Positions 16,764 to 26,507 of a stretch of DNA of 64,000 bases are shown one piece after another. The first letter of the stretch is position 1; each line of letters starts with the position of its first letter. Under the pieces are notes generated by a model. That model was not told the origin of the DNA. It was given only the letters and a program-made list of their open reading frames with translations, and ran no database searches. The DNA comes from Flavobacterium johnsoniae (GTDB lineage: Bacteria; Bacteroidota; Bacteroidia; Flavobacteriales; Flavobacteriaceae). The stretch is from positions 4,526,001 through 4,590,000 of the forward strand of contig NZ_CP103794.1 of the NCBI RefSeq assembly GCF_030388325.1, given 5' to 3'. The position numbers and the translations under genes are program-made.

Positions 16764-18950
16764 TTATTGTGTAACCAAAAATTGAGGATATGAATCTGAT
16801 GATGAATTAATTATTACTGTTGGAACACCTGATTTTACATTAACTAGCAATTTGCTTAATGTTGGATTCGATAAAAATGTGCTATTCACATATACAGCAG
16901 ATTCTAATCCGTATCCTTTATTTGCAGGAATATTAGTTACCACATTTCCTGTAATTGTTGAATTTACAATATGATTATTTAAGGTGTTATATACAACCGG
17001 AGAAAACATTGGAGAATTGTCTAAAAATTGGCATCCCTCAATATTGGTACTAATTGAATTAAATGTTGAACCCGTAATTCTATTATTATATATTTTAGAA
17101 TTATAAATACAGAAAACATTACTTGTTATAATATTTGTACCTGTAAAATTTGTAAAATCACAATTTGCTGCTAAAGGAGCATTTTGCGCATTTAAAGCAA
17201 GCGCTATTTTACCGCCATCAAACTTGCAGTCTACCCATGCATCTAAATTATCTGCTCTTGTTGCTAGCATAGAAACCGATGTACCGCAATTTATAAATTG
17301 ATTTTTATAGAACATTGTTTTGTCAACAAAGCTAGAAGTATCAATATCGTTGGCATAAGGAGTACGAGGATTTTGAAAGAATCCAATATTACAATTCACA
17401 AATCCTAGATTATCAAGGAAGTTATTGTCAAATCCTTTAATTTCCTTTAATTGTATACCATAATTTTGATCTCTAAAAACTACAAATTTCATGCTTTCAT
17501 AAGACATATGCTGAGATCCGTAATCTTGCGACGCATATACTCCAACACTCCCGCCTTGAAGCGTCAAGTAACTTAAAATAAAGTTAGCATCTTGTCCGCC
17601 TGTAAGAGAGATTAAAGGAAAATCATCTGTTAAGCCCACGATAACTGTTTTACCTGTACCTTGACCTACAATACCATGATTAGAATCTACAGGAAGTTTT
17701 AAAGTAGAACCGATATAAAAGATTCCTTCAGGCAAGTCAGCCACTCCTTTAGTATTGATTAAATTTTGAAGATAACTTGTCTGATCAGGTTTACCTATCC
17801 TATTTGTTTTCCAATTCGCTCCCAGAGGATCTGGCAAAGTTTCCCATGATGGTCTAGCCCACGGAGTATATTTAGTTCCTAAAATAGAACTACTAAGATT
17901 TGCCAATATTGTAGAGTTAGATATTGCCGCTACCTGTTCAACACCATTATACTTTACTGTATTGCTTCCGTTTAGGTTTCCTTGCAAATCAAATCCTGTT
18001 ACAGTTCCTGATTTTCTCACATAAGTTCCTGCTCCATTAACTACAAACATATTGGCTCTCGTAGACAAAACATCTGTTGGAAAATTCATCGCCTTATCTA
18101 AAAAGAAAACATTCGCAGCATCAATATCAAAAGATGGTGTTTTAACGGCAGAATAACTATTAGCACCATTAAAAGCTGTTATTTTTACGTTTCCTACATT
18201 ATTAGCACTAATCATTGCTTTTGTTCCTTCTCCAGCAAGATTCCATCCTTCAGCATCTAAACCTACAAAAGTAAGCGAACGTAAACCATCAATATCAGTA
18301 GTATTTCCATGAGGAGTAAGGAAATTTGTATGCAAACTTACATTACCATAACTCGGTGTACTGCTATTTCCTTTCAGAACCAACATATTAGAACCACCTT
18401 GTGATTGGTGTTTGATAATTTTAGTATTCCTAATATAACCAGACTGACTGCAATCAATTCTAATAGGTCCGCTCATATTAATAAATGTATTGTTCTCCAG
18501 CATTACATTTGTACCTACTAAAGTTGCCCATTTAATTGATTTAAAAGTAATATTAGAAATTAATCCGCCAGATTGCAATGTAATTGTTTGATCTACAGGC
18601 GCAACAGATTCTAAAACTATGCCTGTACTACCTGCAGCAATTGTAACGGCAGAAATTCTGCTTTGTGTTGGATGCCCATATAATCTCTGATTACTTTTCA
18701 TGACAATATTAACACCAGAATAATCACCTTTTTCTAATCTTACAGCACCATATTTATCCAATGCTTGCTGAATAGTTGCTTTTTGCGTTAAAGGCAACAA
18801 ATAAGCACTAAAATAAGCTGTTTCTTCAACTTGATTGTTTACAACTGGTGTTTCAGGAGTTGTTTTAACCGGAGCCTCATCTATTGCATAATGATAATTC
18901 TGAGAAAAACCAACCGTTGAAAGAAGTAAAAAATAAATTAAATGTTTCAT
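16764..18950 (-). CDS. Secreted tandem right-handed beta-helix protein (pectate-lyase-like)
   Basis: 728 residues. A signal peptide MKHLIYFLLLSTVGFSQ is followed by a Pro/Thr linker. Two beta-helix units are apparent. The first starts near residue 60 (IQQALDKYGAVRLEKGDYSG, then SNQRLYGHPTQS). The second starts near residue 385 (YLQNLINTKGVADLPEGIFY, then NHGIVGQGTGKTVIV). Both have the layout of pectate-lyase-3-type folds, with many N-rich turns (NTFINMSG, NTKIIKHQSQGG). Such folds occur in polysaccharide lyases, tail spikes and passive surface proteins; no catalytic set can be assigned. No type IX C-terminal domain is seen. The start overlaps the preceding gene by ATGA, so the two are coupled. 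Confidence 0.75.
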   Translation of the reverse strand: MKHLIYFLLLSTVGFSQNYHYAIDEAPVKTTPETPVVNNQVEETAYFSAYLLPLTQKATIQQALDKYGAVRLEKGDYSGVNIVMKSNQRLYGHPTQSRISAVTIAAGSTGIVLESVAPVDQTITLQSGGLISNITFKSIKWATLVGTNVMLENNTFINMSGPIRIDCSQSGYIRNTKIIKHQSQGGSNMLVLKGNSSTPSYGNVSLHTNFLTPHGNTTDIDGLRSLTFVGLDAEGWNLAGEGTKAMISANNVGNVKITAFNGANSYSAVKTPSFDIDAANVFFLDKAMNFPTDVLSTRANMFVVNGAGTYVRKSGTVTGFDLQGNLNGSNTVKYNGVEQVAAISNSTILANLSSSILGTKYTPWARPSWETLPDPLGANWKTNRIGKPDQTSYLQNLINTKGVADLPEGIFYIGSTLKLPVDSNHGIVGQGTGKTVIVGLTDDFPLISLTGGQDANFILSYLTLQGGSVGVYASQDYGSQHMSYESMKFVVFRDQNYGIQLKEIKGFDNNFLDNLGFVNCNIGFFQNPRTPYANDIDTSSFVDKTMFYKNQFINCGTSVSMLATRADNLDAWVDCKFDGGKIALALNAQNAPLAANCDFTNFTGTNIITSNVFCIYNSKIYNNRITGSTFNSISTNIEGCQFLDNSPMFSPVVYNTLNNHIVNSTITGNVVTNIPANKGYGLESAVYVNSTFLSNPTLSKLLVNVKSGVPTVIINSSSDSYPQFLVTQ

Positions 18951-19675
18951 TGTCCTGATATAATATAGGAGTTTGTTCCCGTTTTTCTAAGAAATCCAAA
19001 TCTCACGTTTCCAGCTGTACTTGTAAATTTAGCGCTTCCTGATGCAGTGTAATTTAGTGTAACTCCAGAAGCTGCCTGTACCGTCAACACTGCACCATTG
19101 TGAGCTTCTAAGTTAATGGTTTCACCAACTGCCATGCTTCCAAAATCTGCTGTTAAAGTCAAAGTTGATGCTGTTGTACACTCTATTGTATTATTTACAT
19201 CACCAGCAGCAATATTTCTTGAAGAAGTAAATGCCACGATAGCAGATCTAAACGGAGTGCTTGAAGTTCCTCCCGCAGTTTTAGCATACAAAGCATACGG
19301 AACACTTAAAAGTTGTGTAACTCCAGTAATATTAAAATTACTTCCTCCTTTTACATCCACTTGTGTTTCTATATAATAAGGACCTTTATCCCAAGCTATT
19401 TTACTAAAATCACCTGTTACAATAGTTCCAGTTCCTATTTCTAAAGAAACCAAACCATTCGCGTTTGTAGTTGGAGAATGTGTTTCCTGATAAACAACGG
19501 TTCCCGTTGCGGTGCTTTGATGCACAATCACTTTTAGGCTTATCTTCGAATTAACAACCAAGCTATTATCTTGTGCACGAATGATTGCCTGATAACTCAT
19601 TTTTTCAGGTGATTGTGCAAATACCTTAAGCGATACAGTTATAAATAATAATATGAGGGTATGTGCCAGTTTCAT
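18947..19675 (-). CDS. Secreted tail-fibre-like protein of unknown function
   Basis: 242 residues. The signal peptide MKLAHTLILLFITVSLKVFAQ is followed by MSYQAIIRAQDNSLVVNSKI and VPYALYAKTAGGT. This is a common Bacteroidota surface-protein module that usually precedes fibre-like or collagen-like repeats. The C-terminal 100 residues (FTSSRNIAAGDVNNTIEC to the end) are Thr/Ala/Gly-rich, beta-strand-like, and resemble a small trimeric fibre or phage-tail head domain. No enzymatic motif is seen. It lies 13 bp downstream of the T9SS-sorted gene and overlaps the beta-helix gene by 4 bp, so the three products probably act together at or outside the cell surface. Confidence 0.65.
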   Translation of the reverse strand: MKLAHTLILLFITVSLKVFAQSPEKMSYQAIIRAQDNSLVVNSKISLKVIVHQSTATGTVVYQETHSPTTNANGLVSLEIGTGTIVTGDFSKIAWDKGPYYIETQVDVKGGSNFNITGVTQLLSVPYALYAKTAGGTSSTPFRSAIVAFTSSRNIAAGDVNNTIECTTASTLTLTADFGSMAVGETINLEAHNGAVLTVQAASGVTLNYTASGSAKFTSTAGNVRFGFLRKTGTNSYIISGQ

Positions 19676-19688
19676 TAGATCTTCCGTT

Positions 19689-20210
19689 TTAATTTTTAAT
19701 TATTTTAAATGATTTCAAAATCTTATTATCCACATATACTACAAGTATATATATAGATGGGCTAAGATTATTTAAACTGACTTGGGTATCAGCTTGATTG
19801 ATTGTATTTTGTTTTAAAAGCCTTGCTTGGATATCGTAAAGTCTGTACGATCGCTGTCCACCTTCCAATTCTATTCCATTCATACTTATATTAACAAAGT
19901 CTGCGGTCGGATTTGGGTAAACAAACATTTCAGCTTTAGCAGGTTCTTCTACATCTGGGGTGTCTAATGTTTCGTCTTTAACTTGCTGTTGAATTCCTTG
20001 AGCTACATTGTAAACGGCATCCACTCCCATATAAGTGTAAAATACTTGCCCGATTGAATAAGCTACTGTTCCAGAAGTTCCCGTTGCATTGTTTCCAGAC
20101 GTAATTATAGTTTCCATTAAATTATCATTACTTTGACTAATTCCTACAAAAGGAACGAAAAACATCATTATAATGATTAGGTTTATATGTCTCAAGCGCG
20201 GATACTTCAC
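19689..20210 (-). CDS. Small secreted protein with type IX secretion sorting domain
   Basis: 173 residues. A hydrophobic N-terminal segment (INLIIIMMFFVPFVGISQ) is a signal peptide. Residues 28-85 form a small domain, including ETIITSGNNATGTSGTVAYS and QVFYTYMG, that often precedes sorting domains in Flavobacteriia. From about residue 95 comes a type A T9SS C-terminal domain: MFVYPNPTADFVNISM, YRLYDIQARLLK, LSPSIYILVVYVDNKILKSF. It should be exported to the periplasm by Sec and across the outer membrane by type IX secretion. It is the first gene of the three-gene operon, with a TATTTTTG -7 box 31 bp upstream. Its function is unknown. Confidence 0.82.
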   Translation of the reverse strand: MKYPRLRHINLIIIMMFFVPFVGISQSNDNLMETIITSGNNATGTSGTVAYSIGQVFYTYMGVDAVYNVAQGIQQQVKDETLDTPDVEEPAKAEMFVYPNPTADFVNISMNGIELEGGQRSYRLYDIQARLLKQNTINQADTQVSLNNLSPSIYILVVYVDNKILKSFKIIKN

Positions 20211-20240
20211 AGTTTATTATTCTTAGATTATTTTATAGTG

Positions 20241-20248
20241 CAAAAATA
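20241..20248 (-). promoter_or_regulatory. Promoter -7 box of the T9SS/beta-helix operon
   Basis: On the minus strand the bases read TATTTTTG, a match to the Bacteroidota -7 consensus TAnnTTTG, 31 bp before the first ATG of the operon. No TTTG element is present about 19 bp further upstream, so only the -7 part is supported. Confidence 0.5.
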
Positions 20249-20618
20249 TTTAATTTCAAAAAATAATCGATATAATAAAACTTATTTCCGATAATCTGCA
20301 TATAATGTAGTATTTTAGTGACTATTTACTTACATTGAAAAAGTTAAAAAAACGCTTAAAATTTTTGATTCGCCATTTTGAAAATCACAATCCGATTCAG
20401 ATAAATTGTAACACTAAATATTCTTTGGCTTTTAATCTTTAGTAGGAAGATTTACAAAATAACGACGATTTATTTGTTTAATTATACACATCCATGCTTT
20501 TTATTTAATTTTTAATACAGGTACTTATATTATCTGAATTTGATAATATTTAACCATTAAAATCATAAATAATTCACTCAAACACTTTCTATCTAATTGA
20601 TTTACAAATATTTAAATT

Positions 20619-20631
20619 TCCTTATTAAGGA
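20619..20631. promoter_or_regulatory. 13-bp palindrome, candidate operator
   Basis: TCCTTATTAAGGA has perfect 6-base arms around a central T. It shares the half-site TCCTTA with the palindrome at 14686-14702. It lies in the long divergent region, about 390 bp from the leftward operon and 500 bp from the NRPS start. It could be a site for one of the nearby XRE proteins; this is inference only. Confidence 0.4.
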
Positions 20632-21128
20632 TATTTCGTCCTGATTTGTACAATTGATCACTTTTAGTAGATTTTAGTAAAAGAATAAGAGACGAAAAGA
20701 AGTGAAAAGTGCTTTAGAAAGGACTAAATAAACATCAAAAGGAGGCAATTAAGACAAAAATTAGTTTTGAAATTCTACTTCATATTTTTTAATAAAACTT
20801 GTCCTATTCAATTCAAAATATGCCATTCATCGAGAATAATGGCTTTATATAGAAAATGCGCGTTTTACTGAAATATTTTTCCTTTTTTTGATCATCTTAT
20901 TGAATAATAAGTGATAAAATCTATTTAAACATAGAAATAAAATAAAGGCCAAAACTAATTAAATTCTTACATGAAGTAATTGATAAGCGAACAAAGCTTT
21001 AATGAAAAATGTAATCTTATTCCGCTAAATAATTAAAAAAAACACGATTAAAAGTCTTGTTTCTTTTTTTAGTCCAACGCCAATATTACCATTTTATTTT
21101 ACTCAACTTTAATTTTAAGACAATTAAA

Positions 21129-24100
21129 ATGAAAAGATCTAACAATGACAATTCAGACAAAGAGATAAATGGAGCAAAGATGGTGTATCCAAAAAATGCC
21201 CTCCATGAACTTTTTGCTCTGCAAGCGGAAAAATCACCAAGTGATATAGCATTAGAATTTGGTGATGAAAAGATTACATATGCATCATTAGCAAATAAGA
21301 CTAATCAGATAGCGAATTATTTTTTAGCGCAAGGATTAAGTCCTGGACAATTTGTTGCAGTATCGATGGACAGAAGCCCCAATTTAATTGCTTCACTTTT
21401 GGCTATTTTGCAATGCGGAGCGGCTTATTTACCATTGGATCCTAAATTTCCAACAGAAAGACTAGAATTTATGCTTGAAGATTCTGAAGCCGCATTTTTG
21501 CTTACTACAGAATCTCTTTCTCATTCTTTACCAAAAAGTTCAAAAACTATATTAATTGAGGATATATTATCTTCATTAGAACAATATCCTTCTACACCAC
21601 TATCAATTACGGTTGCACCAGAAAAAGTTGCTTATATAATGTATACTTCTGGTTCTACCGGAAAACCAAAAGGTGTAACTGTAACGCACAAAAATTTAGT
21701 AAACTTTCTTTTTAGCATGGCAATTGAGCCAGGTATTGAACCAGCAGATAAACTGTTATCGATTACAACCATCTCATTTGATATTGCAGGATTAGAATTA
21801 TTTTTACCATTAATTAAAGGTGCGTCTGTAGTTTTTGCTGATTACGAAACTACACGCGACGGTCAGCTTTTATTCAATCTTTTACAGAAAAAAGAAATCA
21901 CAATATTACAGGCTACACCAACTACATGGCAATTGCTTTTAGATTTTGGCTGGAATACGCCTCTTCCTATAAAAGCTCTTTGCGGCGGAGAAGCTATGCC
22001 TTTAAATCTTGCACGTTCTTTAACTGCAAGATGTAATTCTCTTTGGAATATGTATGGCCCGACTGAAACCACGATTTGGTCTGCCGTAAAACAAATTAAA
22101 GCCGAAGACGAATTAATTACAATTGGATTTCCTATTGCAAACACGCAGATTTATTTATTAGATGAAAATCGTAAAGTTGTTGAAGATGGAGAAATCGGAG
22201 AAATTGTAATTGGCGGAGACGGAGTTGCAGAAGGTTATTGGAAACGTGACGAACTTACTGCTGAAAAATTCATCCAAAATCCGTTTTCAGATAAAAAAGA
22301 TTCTATTCTTTACCGCACTGGTGATTTAGGAAAATTACTTCCGAATGGCGAATTGCAATGTTTAGGCCGTATCGATCATCAAGTAAAACTTAGAGGACAC
22401 CGAATTGAATTGGGCGAAATCGAAGCAACTTTAAATACAATTTCTGGCATTAAACAATCTGCCGTAATTGTAAGCAGACATTTTGGAAATGAAGATAAAC
22501 TAGTAGCTTATCTGAAAACCAGCGGAGAATCTGGAGATGAAAAACAGATTCAAGAAGCGCTTTCTAAAGTTTTACCAGATATTTTAATTCCATCAAAATA
22601 TATTTGGGTTGAAGAATTTCCAATAACACCAAACGGAAAAATCGATAAAAAGAATCTTCCTCTTCCAGAAAATACCAGATCAGATTCTGCTGTTCTTTAT
22701 AAAAAACCAACTACTAAATTAGAAAAAGAGATTGCAAAAATCTGGAGCGAAGAATTAAAAATAACAGAAATAGGCATTGACGATGATTTCTTTGATATTG
22801 GAGGAAGTTCTATTCTTGCTCAAAAAGTAACAACATCTATGAAACAGCTTTTATCTGTAGATGTTCCTGTTTCAAAAATCTATATTCATCCAACAATAAA
22901 AGAACTTGCTTCTATTTTAGAAGAACAAAATGGCACAGAAGAATCATTTGAATTTAAAGCACCAAATCATTATGGAGGCTCTGCAGATATTGCCGTAATT
23001 GGTATGGCAGGAAGATTTCCTGGTTCTGATACGATAGAAGAATTGTGGGAAAATCTTAGAGATGGTAAAGAAACTATTTCATTATTTACAAAAGAAGAAC
23101 TAGACAGCAGTTTGCCAGAAAGTCTTCGAAATGATCCGCTTTATATTGGTGCAAGAGGAGTTTTGCCTTCTGCAAAAACATTCGACCCAAGTTTCTTCGG
23201 ATTAAATCCGCAGCTTGCCGCAGCAATGGATCCGCAAATCAGAGTATTTTTAGAAATTTCATTTGAAGCACTAGAACAAGCTGGACATCTTCCTAAACAT
23301 TATAAAGGAAGCATTGGCGTTTATTCTGGAAGCGAAATCAATACCTATTACGAAAACAATATTTTTTCGAACAAAGAACTAAAAAGTTCGATCGGAGAAT
23401 TACAAATTTATACTGTCAACGGAAAAGACTTTATTGCACCGCGTACTTCTTACCATTTAAATTTAAAAGGACCTTCTGTAAGTGTTCACTCTGCTTGTTC
23501 TACTTCTTTATTGGCTGTTGCCGAAGCTGTAAAAGCAATCAGAACCGGAATGTGCGATGTAGCTCTTGCAGGCGGATCGAGCGTAACTTGTCCTATAAAT
23601 AGCGGACATCTTTATGACGAAGGTTTTATAAAAAGTCCTGATGGTTCTACTCGTTCTTTTGAAGCTTCTGGAAAAGGAACCGTTTTTAGCGATGGCGCTG
23701 GAGTTGTTTTGCTTAAAAGATTAGAAGAAGCAGAAAAAGATGGCGATATCATTTATGGTGTAATTAAAGGTGTTGGTGTAAATAATGATGGCGGAGACAA
23801 AGGAAGTTTTATGGCTCCAAGTCCAAAAGGTCAGGCTGGCGCTATAATTAATGCATTTAATGATGCGCAAATTTCGCCTTCTACAATTTCTTACATGGAA
23901 GCGCACGGTACTGCAACGCCAATTGGAGATCCTATAGAAATTGAAGGTCTTAAAATTGCTTACGGAAAACAAGAAAAAAACAACTATTGTGCTTTAGGAT
24001 CTATAAAAAGCAATATGGGGCACACGACGGCTGCTGCTGGTGTCGCTGGATTAATAAAAGTATTATTAGCCATGCGTCATAAACAAATACCGCCAATGGT

Positions 24101-26432
24101 GAATTTTGAAAAACCAAATCCTAACATTGATTTTGATAATAGTCCTTTTTATATCAATAATAAATTAATAGAATGGAAATCTGATGGAATCAGAAGAGCT
24201 GGAGTTAGTTCTTTTGGAATTGGAAGCACAAATGTTCATGTTATTGTTGAAGAATATGACAAAGAACCTATACCTTCTTCAACTGGAAGACCAATGGATA
24301 TTTTAATGTGGTCTGCAAAAAGTCAAAATAGTTTGTTAGGCTATGAAAATACATTAGGTCATTTTATTGATAAATCTAAAGAAACACCTTTAGCAGATAT
24401 TGCTTATTCTTTAAACATTACAAGAGACGATTTTAATCATAGAAGTTTTCTACTTGCCGATTCTACAACAGATGCGGCTGAAAAATTAATTTCATTAAAA
24501 GCCAAAAATACTAAATCTTCAATATTAAAAAGTGTGCCTAGCGAATTAGGATTTCTTTTCCCTGGACAAGGATCACAATACTTGCAAATGGGCAAAACGC
24601 TTTACGATAACGAAAAAGTTTATCGCGAAGCCGTAGACAAATGTGCCGAGATGTTAATGGCAGAATTAGGATTAGATATTCGTGAAGTTCTTTACCCGAA
24701 AGACCATTTTACTGATGCAGAAGAACTTCTTAGAAATACTCGTTTAACGCAACCTTCTTTGTTTGTTACCGAATATGCTTTAGCGCAATTATGGATGAGC
24801 TGGGGAATAAAACCAACTTTCCTTTGTGGTCATAGTATAGGAGAGTTTGCTGCAGCACATTTAGCCGGAATTTTAAATCTAAAAGATGCATTGCATATTG
24901 TCGCTGTAAGAGGAAGATTAATCAGCCAATTGCCAGGCGGATCGATGCTGATTGTTCGTGTGCCAGTAGAAACATTGAATGAATTAAAACCAGATACACT
25001 TTCTATTGCGGCTATAAACTCAAAACAGTTTTGTGTTGTATCTGGAAAAAAAGAAGATATCGCAAGCTTTAATCAAGAACTTGAAGCTAAAGAAATTCCA
25101 AATAGACTTCTTAACACAAGTCATGCCTTCCACTCTTTTATGATGGAACCGATTTTGGATGACTTTAGAAATGAGTTAGAAAAAATAAAATTGAATATTC
25201 CTAGATTACCAATTATTTCGACTGCAACAGGAACTTGGCTTACCGATACAGAAGCTACAGATCCGACTTATTGGGTAAATCAGTTAAAAAACACGGTTCA
25301 TTTTGCGGATGCAATGGACACAGCATTCGAACTAGAAGATTTTGTTTTATTAGAAGTTGGTCCTGGACAAACTTTGATTACTTTGGCGCGTCAGCAGGCT
25401 GCTGGTAAAATTATACCTGCATTTCCGAGTATCAATTTCCCTAAAGATGAAAATGATAATGAATACACTACATTATTAACTGCGTTGGGCGAATTATGGT
25501 TACGAGGCATAAATCCTGACTGGAAATCATTTTACGGTCAGCAACAAAGACAAAAAATAGAATTGCCAAATTATATTTTTGACCGTAAACCTTGTTGGAT
25601 CGAACCTTTAGGCATTGTAGAAACAATAGTTCCTCAAAAAGAAGTTGTTTCTGAAACACCAATTATTTCAATAGAAACAGAAAATAAAACAGCCGATTCT
25701 CAACATTCTAGAAAAGACGAAATTCTTTCTAAAATTTCAGATATTATAAAAAATGCATCTGGAATAGTGTATGAATCGGAGTCTTCTTCAAATACTTTCT
25801 TAGAGTTAGGTTTAGATTCTTTATCGCTTACGCAATTATCAGGTAAACTGAAAAAAGAGTTTGATTTGCCAATTACTTTTAGACAATTAAACGAAACTTA
25901 CTCAACTCCTTCGCTTCTAGCAGATTATATAGAACTTAATCTTCCTCAAGAAGTTACAGCTGTAGTAAAAGAAGTCGAAAAAGTTGTAGAAAATGTTGCG
26001 ACTCCAAAAGTTTCACAAAACGGTACACAATTATCATCAAATCAAAGTCAGATTTCTTTAGAACAAATTGTTCAGCAGATTCAGCTTTTGAGTCAGAAAG
26101 TAGATCAGCTACAGAATTTTCAAAGTACTTCTGTAAACGGAAATTCTTCATTTGTAAATCTAAAAGCAGAAAATTTTGATGTTTCTAAATTCAACAATGA
26201 ACTCAAACCCGAAACCAATGGTTCTGCAAAAACTAACGGAAATTCTGCGAATATTTCGGCATTTCATGATCAAGAGCGATTTGAAAACAACAATTATGAA
26301 AAGAAATATACGATAAAATCAAATGAACCGCCAGTGCAAGGAAGCAAACTCGGAAGAGATGAAAGCGGAAATCCTGCATGGTTTATAGAAGATCCAAATG
26401 AGAACGGAAGTTTCGTTAAGATTAAGCTATAA
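21129..26432 (+). CDS. Hybrid NRPS-PKS, A-PCP-KS-AT-ACP
   Basis: 1767 residues from ATG 21129; an in-frame ATG at 21057 would add 24 atypical residues. The adenylation domain shows YIMYTSGSTGKPKGV (167), NMYGPTETTIW (305), RGHRIELGEIE (420) and NGKIDKK (501). Specificity positions read by eye as D-I-L-Q-C-G-M-I-W-K, a glycine-type code. The peptidyl carrier is FFDIGGSSI (558). The ketosynthase has VIGMAGRFPGS (620), active Cys in HSACSTS (790), HGTATPIGDP (925) and KSNMGHT (960). The acyltransferase has FPGQGSQ (1144), GHSIGEF (1234) and HAFH (1331), indicating malonyl-CoA. The acyl carrier is LGLDSLSL (1560). A Gln/Asn-rich tail ends in GNPAWFIEDP. There is no condensation, ketoreductase or dehydratase domain, so it should load glycine and extend it with malonate to a beta-keto thioester. 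Confidence 0.93.
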   Translation: MKRSNNDNSDKEINGAKMVYPKNALHELFALQAEKSPSDIALEFGDEKITYASLANKTNQIANYFLAQGLSPGQFVAVSMDRSPNLIASLLAILQCGAAYLPLDPKFPTERLEFMLEDSEAAFLLTTESLSHSLPKSSKTILIEDILSSLEQYPSTPLSITVAPEKVAYIMYTSGSTGKPKGVTVTHKNLVNFLFSMAIEPGIEPADKLLSITTISFDIAGLELFLPLIKGASVVFADYETTRDGQLLFNLLQKKEITILQATPTTWQLLLDFGWNTPLPIKALCGGEAMPLNLARSLTARCNSLWNMYGPTETTIWSAVKQIKAEDELITIGFPIANTQIYLLDENRKVVEDGEIGEIVIGGDGVAEGYWKRDELTAEKFIQNPFSDKKDSILYRTGDLGKLLPNGELQCLGRIDHQVKLRGHRIELGEIEATLNTISGIKQSAVIVSRHFGNEDKLVAYLKTSGESGDEKQIQEALSKVLPDILIPSKYIWVEEFPITPNGKIDKKNLPLPENTRSDSAVLYKKPTTKLEKEIAKIWSEELKITEIGIDDDFFDIGGSSILAQKVTTSMKQLLSVDVPVSKIYIHPTIKELASILEEQNGTEESFEFKAPNHYGGSADIAVIGMAGRFPGSDTIEELWENLRDGKETISLFTKEELDSSLPESLRNDPLYIGARGVLPSAKTFDPSFFGLNPQLAAAMDPQIRVFLEISFEALEQAGHLPKHYKGSIGVYSGSEINTYYENNIFSNKELKSSIGELQIYTVNGKDFIAPRTSYHLNLKGPSVSVHSACSTSLLAVAEAVKAIRTGMCDVALAGGSSVTCPINSGHLYDEGFIKSPDGSTRSFEASGKGTVFSDGAGVVLLKRLEEAEKDGDIIYGVIKGVGVNNDGGDKGSFMAPSPKGQAGAIINAFNDAQISPSTISYMEAHGTATPIGDPIEIEGLKIAYGKQEKNNYCALGSIKSNMGHTTAAAGVAGLIKVLLAMRHKQIPPMVNFEKPNPNIDFDNSPFYINNKLIEWKSDGIRRAGVSSFGIGSTNVHVIVEEYDKEPIPSSTGRPMDILMWSAKSQNSLLGYENTLGHFIDKSKETPLADIAYSLNITRDDFNHRSFLLADSTTDAAEKLISLKAKNTKSSILKSVPSELGFLFPGQGSQYLQMGKTLYDNEKVYREAVDKCAEMLMAELGLDIREVLYPKDHFTDAEELLRNTRLTQPSLFVTEYALAQLWMSWGIKPTFLCGHSIGEFAAAHLAGILNLKDALHIVAVRGRLISQLPGGSMLIVRVPVETLNELKPDTLSIAAINSKQFCVVSGKKEDIASFNQELEAKEIPNRLLNTSHAFHSFMMEPILDDFRNELEKIKLNIPRLPIISTATGTWLTDTEATDPTYWVNQLKNTVHFADAMDTAFELEDFVLLEVGPGQTLITLARQQAAGKIIPAFPSINFPKDENDNEYTTLLTALGELWLRGINPDWKSFYGQQQRQKIELPNYIFDRKPCWIEPLGIVETIVPQKEVVSETPIISIETENKTADSQHSRKDEILSKISDIIKNASGIVYESESSSNTFLELGLDSLSLTQLSGKLKKEFDLPITFRQLNETYSTPSLLADYIELNLPQEVTAVVKEVEKVVENVATPKVSQNGTQLSSNQSQISLEQIVQQIQLLSQKVDQLQNFQSTSVNGNSSFVNLKAENFDVSKFNNELKPETNGSAKTNGNSANISAFHDQERFENNNYEKKYTIKSNEPPVQGSKLGRDESGNPAWFIEDPNENGSFVKIKL

Positions 26433-26507
26433 GAATCGAAAAAAAAAGATAGTTAATATTTTAAATTACCAATTAAAAATTGCAATTACATTTAAAATAG
26501 GTGCAAA

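Larger units (their letters stand above)
20211..21128. other. 918-bp divergent intergenic region upstream of the NRPS-PKS operon
   Basis: Very AT-rich DNA between the leftward T9SS operon and the rightward NRPS-PKS operon, with no credible gene. It contains a -7 box for the left operon at 20241-20248 and a palindrome TCCTTATTAAGGA at 20619-20631. No good TAnnTTTG box was found within the last 200 bp before the NRPS start, so its promoter may be weak or activator-dependent. The length is unusual for this otherwise compact segment. Confidence 0.55.

Noticed and set aside
20734..20750. AAAGGAGG-like sequence in the NRPS upstream region as a ribosome-binding site
   Set aside because: No start codon with an open frame follows at a suitable distance.
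21057..21128. Upstream ATG adding 24 residues to the first NRPS-PKS protein
   Set aside because: The extra residues are hydrophobic/aromatic and unlike an NRPS N-terminus; ATG 21129 begins a normal polar leader into the adenylation domain.
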